From Thermogemmatispora aurantia (GTDB lineage: Bacteria; Chloroflexota; Ktedonobacteria; Ktedonobacterales; Ktedonobacteraceae), in assembly GCF_008974285.1 (NCBI RefSeq), contig NZ_BKZV01000004.1:542752-606751 (forward strand): a DNA stretch of 64,000 nt. Reading direction: 5' to 3'. Numbering within the stretch: the stretch's first letter is position 1; the number at the start of each line of letters is the position of its first letter. The notes beneath the pieces are model-generated. The model was not told where the DNA came from. It did no database searches and worked only from the letters and a program-made list of their open reading frames with translations. The position numbers were made by a program, and so were the translations under genes. Below, one piece after another: positions 1 through 9,223 of the stretch.

Positions 1-267
1 AAGGTTGGCGATACGCTACAGGATATCTATGAGGGGCTGCATGCTGGAGTCTGGACAGTGGCGGTCGTTGTTGGCAGCAACGTGCTCGGCCTCTCAGAGG
101 AGGCCTGGAGCCGACTAGAGGAACAGGACCGGCAGGAGCGAATTGCGGGGGCAAAGGCGCGTTTTCGGCGGGCTGGCGCCCACTTCGTGATCGAGCACCT
201 CGACGAGCTAGAGGCAGTGCTGTCAGTGATCGCTGGCCGGCTCACAGGAGCGACGTATGGAGCATAG
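1..267 (+). CDS. phnX: Phosphonoacetaldehyde hydrolase, C-terminal part (cut by window edge)
   Basis: The visible 88 residues begin KVGDTLQDIYEGLHAG and end just after a helix containing AHFVIEHLDELEAV. This is the typical C-terminal end of the HAD-superfamily enzyme phosphonatase, including the late HAD motif KVGDT. Family knowledge: the enzyme splits phosphonoacetaldehyde into acetaldehyde and phosphate in the cytoplasm. The stop lies 11 bases inside the next gene, which encodes an enzyme that makes its substrate, so the two are translationally coupled. The catalytic N-terminal half lies outside the window and cannot be checked. Confidence 0.85.
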   Translation, partial: KVGDTLQDIYEGLHAGVWTVAVVVGSNVLGLSEEAWSRLEEQDRQERIAGAKARFRRAGAHFVIEHLDELEAVLSVIAGRLTGATYGA

Positions 268-1666
268 GAAGTGGCCGTACACGGTCAGCCAGGAGGCGGA
301 TGAAGCGCGGGTTGAAGGTGATATCAATACGACGCCTGCACGTCAACGCTGGTATGCCCGGCTGCCGGAGCAGACACGCGCCTTGCTGGATGAGGATGCT
401 CGCTGGTTTCTTCACCAGAGCCTTTCTACTCCTTGTCTCAATGCCCTCCGGGCGGCCTCTGGCTGTTATCTCGAAGCGGTTGATGGTAGGCTGATTCTCG
501 ATTTCCACGGCAACAACGTGCATCAGATCGGCTATGCCCATCCGCATGTCGTGCAGGCGGTCTGCGAGCAATTGCAGCGCCTACCTTTCACGCCACGCCG
601 CTATACCAATGAACTGGTGGTGCGTCTGGCGGCAGCCCTGGCCCAGCGGGCGCCTGGTGATGACAACTGGAAGGTGCTCTTCGCTCCTGGAGCTGCCGAG
701 GCCGTCAGTATGGCGCTCAAGCTGGCCAGGCGCGTGACGGGGCGCTACAAAGTGCTCTCGTTCTGGGGAAGCTTTCATGGGGCCACGCTTGACACGATTG
801 CCGTCGGAGGAGAGGCGCTCTTCCGCCGTGGGCTGGGGCCATTGCTGCCCGGCGTTGTGCACGCGCCCCCCTGTCGACCGCGGGGCTGTCCCTTTGGCTG
901 CCCTGGGACCTGCTCGCTGCGCTGTGTAGATTATCTCGACTACGTGATGCAGCAAGATGGGGAGATCGGCGCGGTGCTCGTGGAGACCGTTCGCAATACC
1001 GAAGTCTGGGCACCGCCTTCCTCTTATTATCCAGCGTTGCGTCAGGTTTGCACACGGCATGGAGCCTTGTTGATCCTCGACGAGACAGCTGTTGCGTTGG
1101 GACGTACAGGTAAGATGTTCGCGATTGAGCACTACGATTGCCTGCCCGATATGATAGTGCTTGGCAAAGGATTGGGAGGTGGCGTCTTTCCCCTGGCAGC
1201 CTTACTGGCACGCTCTGAGCTAGACTGCGTAGCCGATACTGCCATTGGACACTTTACCCATGAGAAGACGCCTGTGGGTGCTGCCGCCGGCCTGGCAACG
1301 CTCCAAGTGCTGGCCGAAGAAGGCTTGATTGAGCGCGCCGCACGGCTTGGGCCGTTCTTCGCCGCCCAGCTCTCTCAGAGAGTGGGTCACTTTCCCTGCG
1401 TTGGCGCCTTGCGCCAGATCGGCCTCCTCTTTGCCCTGGACATTATTGAGCCGCACCAGCCCGGCCATCTCTGGCCCGCAGGGGCCGAGGCGATTCTTTA
1501 CGCGGCGCTGGAACGTGGATTGAGCTTCAAACTCGGTGGGGGCTGCACGCTGACCCTTTCTCCGCCACTGATCGTGAGCGAGCAGCAATGGCAGGATGCC
1601 TGTCAGATCCTGAGTGAAGCCATGAGCAGCGTCCTCTCCACGAGCGCTCTACCAGGAGGTGAGTGA
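257..1666 (+). CDS. pbfA: PbfA-like (R)-1-hydroxy-2-aminoethylphosphonate ammonia-lyase (class III PLP fold)
   Basis: The 469-residue protein has the class III aminotransferase PLP fold. It carries features I recall as typical of PbfA rather than of true AEP transaminases: HGNNVHQIGYAHPHV near residue 84, LPFTPRRYTNE near 109, a cysteine-rich loop (CRPRGCPFGC) near 206, ILDETAVALGRTGKM near 273 and the PLP-lysine region VLGKGLGGGVFP near 302. PbfA converts hydroxylated aminoethylphosphonate to phosphonoacetaldehyde, the substrate of the preceding phnX product. The ATG is preceded by AGGAG and overlaps phnX. A standard transaminase role is possible but less likely. Confidence 0.85.
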   Translation: MEHRKWPYTVSQEADEARVEGDINTTPARQRWYARLPEQTRALLDEDARWFLHQSLSTPCLNALRAASGCYLEAVDGRLILDFHGNNVHQIGYAHPHVVQAVCEQLQRLPFTPRRYTNELVVRLAAALAQRAPGDDNWKVLFAPGAAEAVSMALKLARRVTGRYKVLSFWGSFHGATLDTIAVGGEALFRRGLGPLLPGVVHAPPCRPRGCPFGCPGTCSLRCVDYLDYVMQQDGEIGAVLVETVRNTEVWAPPSSYYPALRQVCTRHGALLILDETAVALGRTGKMFAIEHYDCLPDMIVLGKGLGGGVFPLAALLARSELDCVADTAIGHFTHEKTPVGAAAGLATLQVLAEEGLIERAARLGPFFAAQLSQRVGHFPCVGALRQIGLLFALDIIEPHQPGHLWPAGAEAILYAALERGLSFKLGGGCTLTLSPPLIVSEQQWQDACQILSEAMSSVLSTSALPGGE

Positions 1667-2868
1667 TGAGGAGGAAGAGCGCCCTCCGTACACAGTCCGG
1701 CGTCGAGGAAACCGATGTGATCGTCATCGGGGCGGGTATTCTCGGGCTTTTCCATGCCTATTTCGCTGCCCGCCGTGGCTATCGCACGTTGTTACTGGAG
1801 CGAGATTCCTTCCCCGATGGGGCCTCAGCCCGCAATTTCGGCATGATTTTACAAAGCATCGTGCCGCCCGAAGGCGAATGGGCTACCTACGCCCAGGCCA
1901 GTCGTCAGATCTACCTGGCCATCCAGCGTGAGTGGCCCCTGGCCCTGCGGCCATGTGGCAGCCTCTATGTGGCCACCACCGAGCTGGAACAGCAGGTCCT
2001 GATGGAGTATGCAGCGATCGCTGCCAAGAGTGGAGGTGCAGAGGCTCACTATCTGGAGCAAGAAGAGGTGCGCCTGCGCTATCCTTTTCTTCAGCGTGAG
2101 CGCGTCCGGGCGGCCTTGCTCTTTCCGCTGGACCTTGCCGCCGAGCCGCGCCTGTTGCTAAGGCAGCTCCTGGCTTATGTTGAAAAGCAGGGGCCAGTGA
2201 CCTACTATCCCCGCAGGCCAGTTGTAGCTTTGGAGCCATCGCGACAGGGCTGCCTGGTATATGTTGCAACGGGAGAACGTTTCTACGCTCGGCACGTCTT
2301 CGTCTGCAGTGGAGCTGAGTATCGGCTTCTCCTGCCTGAGCAACTGGCACGCAGCGGCCTCCGGCTCTGCAAGCTCCAGATGCTCCAGACGGTCATCCAG
2401 CCTGGCGTGCTCCTGCCACATCTCTTGCTGTCGGGCCTCTCGCTTCGCCGTTATGCCGGCTTCCTGTCGTGCCCAACTCGTCCTTTGCTGATGCAAGAGC
2501 CACTGGAGCCAGATTTGCAGCATTACGGCATTCACTTACTCTGCCGACAGACAGAAGAGGGGAGCGTTGTGCTGGGAGATTCCCACGAGTATCTTCTGCT
2601 GGAAGGAGCAGACCAGGAAGGGCCTCGCCCAGAGGAGAGCCGTTGGTCAATCAATGAGGCTATCTTGCGCTGTGCTCGCAGCATGCTCTCGCTCCCTCGC
2701 TGGGAGATAGAGCGCCTATGGAACGGCTATTACTTGCAACATCCCGAGCGGGAGATCTATGTGGAGACTCTTGATGGCGCTATCCATATAGTCACGGGTA
2801 TTGGAGGAAAAGGGATGAGCACCGGACCTGGTTTTGCTCAGGCCCATATTGCTGCTACTCTTCCCTGA
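1666..2868 (+). CDS. pbfD: FAD-dependent oxidoreductase of phosphonate operons (PbfD/TIGR03364-like)
   Basis: The 400-residue protein opens with a Rossmann FAD motif (VIVIGAGILGL, about residues 17-27), then ASARNFGMI and a C-terminal GIGGKGMSTGPG FAD loop, as in DadA/glycine-oxidase-like amine oxidases. The subgroup found in phosphonate operons (TIGR03364, PbfD) oxidises N-methyl or free aminoethylphosphonate to phosphonoacetaldehyde. The ATG shares its first base with the TGA of pbfA, and AGGAGGTG lies just upstream, so a GTG one codon earlier was rejected. Three routes (phnX, pbfA, pbfD) then converge on phosphonoacetaldehyde. The substrate is inferred from family and context. Confidence 0.75.
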   Translation: MRRKSALRTQSGVEETDVIVIGAGILGLFHAYFAARRGYRTLLLERDSFPDGASARNFGMILQSIVPPEGEWATYAQASRQIYLAIQREWPLALRPCGSLYVATTELEQQVLMEYAAIAAKSGGAEAHYLEQEEVRLRYPFLQRERVRAALLFPLDLAAEPRLLLRQLLAYVEKQGPVTYYPRRPVVALEPSRQGCLVYVATGERFYARHVFVCSGAEYRLLLPEQLARSGLRLCKLQMLQTVIQPGVLLPHLLLSGLSLRRYAGFLSCPTRPLLMQEPLEPDLQHYGIHLLCRQTEEGSVVLGDSHEYLLLEGADQEGPRPEESRWSINEAILRCARSMLSLPRWEIERLWNGYYLQHPEREIYVETLDGAIHIVTGIGGKGMSTGPGFAQAHIAATLP

Positions 2869-3288
2869 GCTGGCGCAGAGGAGGGTCAGGCTGATCAGGA
2901 CCATAGGATACGGAACCTTCCTTCCGAACGGGGCCTCTGCCACAGGCGCGTGAAACAAAAGGAGTGTCGATGCTGGTTGGGCAAGCAAGGTTCTAACAGT
3001 TCTGGACCTGCAAAGCTGCAAACGCTGGGAGAGCGGTGCTGTTCGTGAACCCCAGGGATACCAGTCAAGGGTGTAGCAGCTGTGGTCAAGTCCGTAAAAT
3101 GGCGCTGCGCTGCTCGCTCCCCTGGGGAGCGTGAGGCCACCGCTCATTCCAGCCCCGTGCTCGCAGCACCTCCTCCCCCTCAGCAGGACGCATCGAGACG
3201 GCTTCCTTGTGCTGCTCGCTTTCCTGTCCCAGACTGTGGTAAGCTAGAAGTGTTTCAGCAAGACGAGAAACAGGCGGGATCTCTCCCT
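2869..3288. other. Intergenic stretch without recognisable gene
   Basis: No protein-like frame, RNA gene or clear hairpin terminator was seen between the phosphonate operon and the HD-domain gene. Open frames crossing it have no family-like sequence and no ribosome binding site. Confidence 0.5.
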
Positions 3289-3924
3289 ATGTCAGAAAAG
3301 GATGCGCTTGCTCTCCCCAATCAGGCCCTCCTGGCTTCCTTCGCTCGTCTGGCGGAAGCAGTGCTCTCGCCTCTCGGGTCACGTTGGCTTCACGTGCACG
3401 GGGTCGCCTGTGTGGCCTTGCGCATCAGTTCCCTCTTTGCTCCAGATGATGCCTGGCATCTGATCGCGGCAGCGTATCTGCATGACGTGGGCTATGCTCC
3501 CGCTCTCTGGCACACAGGTTTCCATGCCGTGGATGGGGCGCTGTTTCTTCGCCAGCAGGGATATGAACGGCTGGCGTGCCTGGTGGCTCATCATTCGGAG
3601 GCCCGCTTTGAAGCGCACCTGCGGGGCCTGGAGGATCTCCTCTTGCGCTCTGCCTCGCGCACGAAGACCTCTTTCTCAGAGCGCTCCTCCTCGATCCGCT
3701 CATCACGAGACGCCGCCAGGTCTCCGGCAATGTGGCGCAGCAGGGCAATGCGCGCCAGGACCTGCTGGCCAAGAGGCGCTTTTCTTCCTGGATGTCGATC
3801 CCAGCCAGTTGCTGCCCCACTGCCGTCAGCAGCAACTCGAGCCAGACGAGTTGCTGCTCTTGCCCCAGAGCTGGCAACTCTGCCCGTTCATCATTGGCCT
3901 GCACCAGCTCCAGCAGGCCAATGA
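3289..3924 (+). pseudogene. HD-domain phosphohydrolase, C-terminus lost
   Basis: From the ATG, residues 1-120 form an HD domain: paired histidines near 35-37, the HD dyad in AAYLHDVGYAP (His65, Asp66), GFHAVDGALFL near 77 and VAHHSEA near 99. After about residue 120 the sequence becomes arginine- and serine-rich and unlike the family, which normally runs some 60 residues longer, so the 3' end appears replaced. The HD fold binds metals and hydrolyses phosphoesters. Some HD proteins (PhnZ type) act on phosphonates, but nothing here is specific to that. The upstream extension of the frame has no family-like content. Confidence 0.6.
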
Positions 3925-4010
3925 TATCCGCCGATGCCACATGCAGCAACAGCTGATAGGGGCAGGTGGGCCGTTGGGCCGTGGCTCTGCAGCATGCTCA
4001 CGAGCAGGAA
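3640..4010 (-). pseudogene. Unrecognised frameshifted coding remnant
   Basis: Two minus-strand frames look protein-like and join near 3775. The first includes ADIIGLLELVQANDE and LVWLELLLTAVGQQLAGI; the second includes RIALLRHIAGDLAASRDE. Together they suggest a helical protein broken by a frameshift. It overlaps the aberrant 3' end of the HD gene, consistent with a rearrangement junction near 3650. I do not recognise the family. Confidence 0.3.
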
Positions 4011-4464
4011 CCACCAGTAGTGCATCGAGCTGTCAAGCTATAGAAGACGCTGGTGGGTCGGCGCGCAGGGCTGCCACTGAGCAACGTTGGCAGCGCCAGC
4101 ATCGTGGCCCAGTCTACCCAGCCACGGACCCTGAGCGGGATGGCGGCTGATATGGCATCGGCGCAACCCCAAGGAGAAATGCATCAGGCGAGCGATCAGT
4201 ATGCGCTGGAGAAGGACTGATGACAGCCCTATGGAAGTGTCAGAGAGGTTGCACAGGCTCTGGAGCGGGCAGCTGAGCCATGACAGGCAGCCTCCTTGCC
4301 CAGTCCGGACGGCACGTTACCAGCAGGATCGCGATGATCTGCGATGTGAGCGCCAGGTATCCTGTTCCCTGTGCTACGGGGGACTATGCCAGTACGATCA
4401 GGGAGGTTGCCGGGTCGCAGGATGGAGGATACTGGCCTCCAGAGACGAAGATGAGCATGCAGGG

Positions 4465-5539
4465 TCATAGCTGGCCTGCGGTCGAGACCAGCCAGCCCGT
4501 GCCCCCCATCGGGGCCATGGGCCCCTGCACAGCAGGAGGCACTCGCAGCAGCAGGGCCGACATCTGATGGCGCATGGCTGCCCTGTCGTCGGATCGGCTT
4601 GTAGCCCCTGCTGAAGCTGCCCCGTTGCCGGATCGCGTCGCATCTGCCAGAGCCAGAACTGCACCGTTACCCGGGCAAAGCGTTGCCCCACAGACTTGCA
4701 GGGCCACCAACTGTGGCTCTGCATTCACTACTTCCTGTATGAGCTGCTCTCCCACGACTGCATCATAGAAGGCCGGACTCATCCGGCGATCATTCTGCTG
4801 GAAGCGAGCCTTTTCCCCAGGAGTGAGCAGGAACACCGCCGCCGTCAATGTCCCACCGAGCCTGGTCCGCGTGCCAATCTCCTGCCAGGTTCGTGGACCC
4901 CGTAGGTCCACTCGGGTCAGGACGGCTGGTCGGCATGGGGCGCGGAGAAGGTGTTGAAGGTCTCCCAGTGGGGGTACGTTGGACCCCTGGCGTACTGACA
5001 GTACGTGGAACGGTAGCCGTGGGAGGTACCGCGGTCCCCCCTGTAGCGGTCCGCGTGGGGGAAGCAGCACCAGGTGTCGGAGAATGAGCCAGAGCCGTAG
5101 CCAGCAGTAGGCTCAGCCGCAGGAGGGTCAAGGCCACCAGGCCCGACCGGCGCAGCAGTGACCAGGAGGAGCGCCGGGCTATCGTCGCCAGGCTCGCCGA
5201 CTGCAGCGAGTTGGCCTGGTTCGCAGCGGCTTCTGGGGCGGTGGGCAGCACCAATGGACCAGAACGCTGGGGGAGGAAGATGGATGAGGCATGCTCAGCG
5301 TCATCTTCCCAGGTGAGCCATTCCTGCTCCTGCGCCGGAGAGAGGGCCGGCTCTGCCGCCTGGCTCGCTACGGCTGTCGACTCTACTGCTGGGGGAGAAG
5401 GGCGGCACTGGCGGAGGGCTCGCTGCTGTAGCTCCACCTGGCGAAGGAGACAAAGGGGCACTGGTTCCAGCAGAGGGATCAGCCAGGGAGGAATCGCCTT
5501 GAGCGGCGGGCTGACGAGGTTCAGAGACAGATATCGCAA
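4465..5539 (-). pseudogene. Single-pass membrane protein with Pro/Thr-rich linker, frameshifted
   Basis: The N-terminal frame (from 5539) has a hydrophobic membrane segment near residues 130-150, followed by a long proline/threonine/serine linker. Near 4915 the sensible frame changes: the downstream frame reads TWQEIGTRTRLGGTLTAAVF and MSPAFYDAVVGEQLIQEV, then ends at 4465. A single indel would restore one protein of about 355 residues with an extracytoplasmic C-terminal domain. Its neighbour at 5555-6451 has the same membrane anchor plus linker layout, so they may be related surface proteins. Function unknown. Confidence 0.45.
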
Positions 5540-5554
5540 TCGGCTCCTTTCAGC

Positions 5555-6451
5555 TCATCTCGTGAAGGCCACCACAGAGATGGCCTCACACGCGCTCCCA
5601 GGTATCCAGCCCCCCATTCGCCACACGGACGCACAGATCCAGGTGCCCCCAAAGCAGGGGGAATCCGAAGGAGAAAGGCAGCTCTGATGGATGGACTGCT
5701 TTGAGCATAGCCCTGGCGACTGGACAGCGAGGGGAAAGGTATCAGCCCCTAACAGCAGGCAGCAGGCATGAAGAAAGATGGTCGTCGGGACAAGGGAAAG
5801 TCCCTGGGGAGGATGCATCAATGCCTGGTTGTTCTCCTCGCTGACCTCATTGTAGGCCTGATCCGCCGCCGTATTGTCCTGGTAGACCCACAGGCCCATG
5901 GTGCGTGGCTCACCAGGCCCGTTGCAGTCGGAGGCATCACCAAACGTCACTGAGCTGCTCGCCGGGACGGAGACGGAGAAGGCGCCGCCAGTCCATGCTG
6001 AGATCGTTCCGTTCTGCTGGATAGTGAAGGGATGAGCACCGGCGGCGATAAAGTCCTGCAGAATGTCCTCGGCGGTGTAGCTCAGGTCCGACGTGAGGGT
6101 TGGCGGGGAAGTCGCAGAGGAAAGAGAGGACGGCCTCGCTCTGGCCCCTGGAGACGACACCGATCTGGGTCCTGTGGAGCGGGAAGCAAGTGCACCTGGC
6201 TGACTTCGCCAGTACAGCGTTGCCACGAGCACCCCAGCACTGGCAGAGACGAGAGCCAGACAGAGCAGCAGCAGGGTCATGAGACGCTTTCTTGCATGCC
6301 CTGAAGCAGGAGGTGGCGGCGGGAGTGGGGGAAGTTCCCATGTTTTATCATACGGATAGGGATCTGCACCAGCTGTCGCGTCGGAGAGATCATTGCTCGT
6401 GGGAGACTGGGTCATTTCTTGCGGCAGCCTCGTCGGATCATCCGCGCACAT
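5555..6451 (-). CDS. Membrane-anchored protein with proline-rich cytoplasmic tail, unknown function
   Basis: The 298-residue protein has a disordered N-terminus with PPLPPPPPAS, one membrane helix (TLLLLCLALVSASAGVLVAT, about residues 59-78), a Ser/Pro linker and a compact domain starting near LSYTAEDILQDFIAAGAHP. Ktedonobacteria encode many proteins of this plan. The last 90 or so residues are cysteine-rich and poorly protein-like, and a second frame also looks plausible there, so a frameshift near 5760 is possible. The substrate or partner is unknown. Confidence 0.45.
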   Translation of the reverse strand: MCADDPTRLPQEMTQSPTSNDLSDATAGADPYPYDKTWELPPLPPPPPASGHARKRLMTLLLLCLALVSASAGVLVATLYWRSQPGALASRSTGPRSVSSPGARARPSSLSSATSPPTLTSDLSYTAEDILQDFIAAGAHPFTIQQNGTISAWTGGAFSVSVPASSSVTFGDASDCNGPGEPRTMGLWVYQDNTAADQAYNEVSEENNQALMHPPQGLSLVPTTIFLHACCLLLGADTFPLAVQSPGLCSKQSIHQSCLSPSDSPCFGGTWICASVWRMGGWIPGSACEAISVVAFTR

Positions 6452-6844
6452 CGCTCACCTCGCTTTTTGTAAAGCAGAAAAAATAAATAGCGAGATCAAT
6501 CATGAAAGAGTACTCTATACTTCGTGCTCCCATCCGGCCTGAACTGCTCGCAAGGCTTTTCCACATGTTTTGTACGCATTGTAGAAGCGACAGCACACGC
6601 TGTCAAGGGACAGAGAAGGATGCCTCCCTCTTTAGACACAGCCATCATCGCGGATGAGGCCGTTCTCAACGCCCGGTACAGCTATAGCCAGACAGCGTGC
6701 GGATGCCTTCCGAGAAAGGCTATAAGTGACCAGTGTCTCGTAAACATGAGAAATCGTCTCCCAGCTCCGGGTGTCATACACCCGAGCCGGATCGAGTATC
6801 CCTGGCTTCCCCAATCTCTACCTTGACAAAAAGCCAGGGATGCT

Positions 6845-7009
6845 TCAGTCGAATCGTTCTTCGCGATCAGTGCGGGCGTGCTGATCGATACCTTCATTGT
6901 CCGCCCCTTGCTGGTACCTGCCATGGCGACCTTGCTGGGGCGCTGGAACTGGCTCTGGCCGGGTCGTCGCCTGCCGACGCCGATCGTTGGTGAAAGTGAA
7001 AGGCTATAA
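6845..7009 (+). pseudogene. C-terminal fragment of an MMPL/RND-type transporter
   Basis: One frame encodes about 50 residues ending at TAA 7007-7009. It reads [20 protein letters not shown], then [17 protein letters not shown], the characteristic last membrane helix and tail of MMPL-family exporters. Nothing upstream continues the protein, so this is a relic of a deleted transporter gene. Confidence 0.5.
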
Positions 7010-7731
7010 TTGCTTTCTTCCTCCCCTGGTTTTTCGTCATCATCGAGACGTCAAAATCCTGGAGCCGTGCGGTCACGACGATGGAAACCGGTCCGCAAGA
7101 TCCTCAGGCATGGCTGACGGGCGACCTTGCTTGCTACGTCATCCTGGTCATGGTCTCATGGCTCCTCAGCACGATTGGACTCATCCGGGGAGGCGATACG
7201 GCGGCTCTTGTGGGTAGATATGACGCACCTGGCGGCTTCTCTCCTGCGGCTGCCCAATTTCCTGGTCCCTCCCCTCCACTCGCCGCCCTCCGGCGAGCGC
7301 TTCATCGTTGCCAGGCTCCTCGTCCTCGTTGGGTTCTGAGTAAGCCTGGTCGGCTGTATCACCTCGTTGATCGAGCGCATCTGGATGCTGGTTGCTGATC
7401 GACCTCACTCGTGCCCCCCAGGAAACCAGGGAGCGCCCAACCAGGGCCTGCTGCTCCTGCCGGCAGGTGCCCTTTGAGGAGGGTGAGGGCAATGAGAGTG
7501 AGAGTATCAGCAGGCTCTTGCACTATGGAGCACCGAAACAGCACGATAAGGCCTCGGCTTCACACCGCGCGGCATCCGCCGGTGGCATCGGGCGCTTCCT
7601 GCATAGCTCATGCAGTATGCGTGTGCGAGTTATTCGGATGTCTGAAATGCCTGGGGGAGAGGGACACGGTGCGCTGGCCGCGCCCCTCCCCCGCCTCTCC
7701 CAGGTTGCCGGTAGCTTCATGGCCATTGGCT
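7010..7731. other. Intergenic stretch with no supported gene
   Basis: Several frames are open by chance. One short plus-strand frame near 7110 is hydrophobic, but none has a ribosome binding site or family signature. Together with the transporter scrap at its left edge this looks like decayed sequence. Confidence 0.4.
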
Positions 7732-8133
7732 TCATGGCCATACGGTTTTCTTCGGGCCAGCCCTGCCAGCTGCTTCCCCCGGCTCTTCCAGCCCCCAGCT
7801 CCAGGAGACTCTGGGGGTGATCGCCAGATAGGTCCCGGCCCCGAGGTGTCCCTGGCGTTGGACGATCTCCGCGTCGCCGTGCAGCCGAATGCCGCGTGGC
7901 TGCCAGGGCTGAAGCGACTTCAGATCGTCGATCAGCAGGGATACCTGGCGATGGCCTGACAGAATATTGTTGTACTTGCGCGTAGCCTCTAACCGGTGAC
8001 CGCCGACGTAGAAGCGTGTGCCGTCGAACTCGAAGCCCACCACATCGACAGTAGGCTGCCCATAGTCATCTACAGTACCGATCCTGGCAAGGGGCTGCGT
8101 TCGGAGAAAAGCCAGCTCTTGCTCGGAAAACAT
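7732..8133 (-). CDS. PPOX-class (pyridoxamine 5'-phosphate oxidase-like) F420/flavin-dependent oxidoreductase
   Basis: The 133-residue protein starts MFSEQELAFLRTQPLARIGT and continues with GQPTVDVVGFEFDGTRFYVG and RKYNNILSGHRQVSLLIDDL. This is the split-barrel flavin/F420-binding pattern of the small PPOX class (TIGR04023-like). Such enzymes reduce diverse substrates with F420H2 or FMN in the cytoplasm. It is the last gene of a MarR-led operon, 20 bases after the DUF6069 gene, so a detoxification role under MarR control is a reasonable inference. Confidence 0.75.
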   Translation of the reverse strand: MFSEQELAFLRTQPLARIGTVDDYGQPTVDVVGFEFDGTRFYVGGHRLEATRKYNNILSGHRQVSLLIDDLKSLQPWQPRGIRLHGDAEIVQRQGHLGAGTYLAITPRVSWSWGLEEPGEAAGRAGPKKTVWP

Positions 8134-8153
8134 CCTGCACCTCTTTTCTTATC

Positions 8154-8606
8154 TTACTGCTCAGGTGGCCAGTCTGCGACCGCCAGCCGGGTCAGCAGGG
8201 CTACTGTAATGATGGCCGTCACCGTATGCATCACGATCATGGTCCAGAAAATGGGCACATCCATCCCTGGCGCCGGAAACAGGCCGCTCAGCGCCAGCAC
8301 AGGATTGAGAAATGACACGAACAGCGCGGCCAGCGCTAGAAGGCGATAGAACCCCACGGGATGGCGCGCAAAGCGGCCAACCAGCACGAACGCGACCAGC
8401 GCCAGTACCAGAAAGAAGACGGTACTCCCAATGACAAACGGTGCCTGCAGGTAGGCGAAGCGGTCTGGAACGCCGAAGAAAGTAACCGCCAGGCTCCGTA
8501 TCACCAGATTGACCAGGACAGCGACGATGATGGTCAGTGGTCCAACCCACACCAGTCTGCGCAGTGCAAACTTTGGCCGGGCAGAACGACCAGGAGGGGA
8601 GGCCAT
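8154..8606 (-). CDS. DUF6069-family four-helix membrane protein
   Basis: The 150-residue protein has four hydrophobic segments (about residues 20-40, 55-75, 85-105 and 118-138), a short basic N-terminus and a terminal charged tail. The pattern, including FWTMIVMHTVTAIITVALL near the last helix, fits DUF6069, a family often encoded beside MarR or TetR regulators. It lies between the MarR gene and the PPOX oxidoreductase on the same strand and probably shares their transcript. Biochemical role unknown. Confidence 0.6.
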   Translation of the reverse strand: MASPPGRSARPKFALRRLVWVGPLTIIVAVLVNLVIRSLAVTFFGVPDRFAYLQAPFVIGSTVFFLVLALVAFVLVGRFARHPVGFYRLLALAALFVSFLNPVLALSGLFPAPGMDVPIFWTMIVMHTVTAIITVALLTRLAVADWPPEQ

Positions 8607-8711
8607 AGCTCTTTCCTTTCTTACTAAAAGTAAGTATACGGCTAAACAATTTCCCCCAAAAAAAGAACTGCATGCTCACTGCCAGCACAGGCCACCAGCA
8701 CCACGACGGGT

Positions 8712-9134
8712 TCAGGACAGATTCGCGGACACCTGCATCAGCAAGCGGCGTAAGAGCGCCTGCTCGGTAGGCGACAGATTGGCTACCGTGCGAGCCTCGA
8801 GGTGCTGCCACACCTCCAGCACAGGCCGCTCAAGTGCACGACCACGCTCCGTCAGATAGATGCGCACGATGCGCGCATCCTCCGGGTCTGTCCGGCGTTC
8901 GATCAGTCCCGCACGCTCCAGGCGTTGGAGCATCTTGGTCGCCGTCGGAGGTTCAACCCCCAGGCAGGCGGCCAGCTGCGATGGGGTCATGCCTTCCTCC
9001 TTCCAGAGTTGAAACAGGAGCATTTCCTGGCCAGTATGCAATCCCAGCTTTTGCAATGCGGCTTCAGCACGCGCGCGGTGTGCTCTATGAATCTGAAGCA
9101 ACTGAAACCCTATGTAGTCCTGAATCGGGAGCAC
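8712..9134 (-). CDS. MarR-family transcriptional regulator
   Basis: The 140-residue winged-helix protein carries TPSQLAACLGVEPPTATKML (recognition helix, about residues 50-69) and the wing ERRTDPEDARIVRIYLTERG, both diagnostic of MarR. These dimers usually repress adjacent genes until an aromatic ligand or oxidant is bound. It heads an operon with DUF6069 and a PPOX oxidoreductase, the probable targets. AAGGAGG precedes the ATG, and a good promoter lies just upstream. Confidence 0.8.
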   Translation of the reverse strand: MLPIQDYIGFQLLQIHRAHRARAEAALQKLGLHTGQEMLLFQLWKEEGMTPSQLAACLGVEPPTATKMLQRLERAGLIERRTDPEDARIVRIYLTERGRALERPVLEVWQHLEARTVANLSPTEQALLRRLLMQVSANLS

Positions 9135-9164
9135 GATTCCTCCTTCTTTTTGTTAGCCGTCTAA

Positions 9165-9193
9165 ATAATAACACACGATCATGTTGTCGTCAA
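9165..9193 (-). promoter_or_regulatory. Promoter of the MarR operon
   Basis: Reading the minus strand, TTGACG and TATTAT are separated by 17 bases, a good sigma-70-type match, about 31 bases before the MarR start codon. Confidence 0.6.
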
Positions 9194-9223
9194 GGGGTCA
9201 GGCAAGGGCATCAGGGCTTTCCC

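Noticed and set aside
3289..3924. Calling the HD protein PhnZ or the phosphonate-operon HD protein
   Set aside because: It lies 420 bp away, shows only general HD motifs and has lost its C-terminus.
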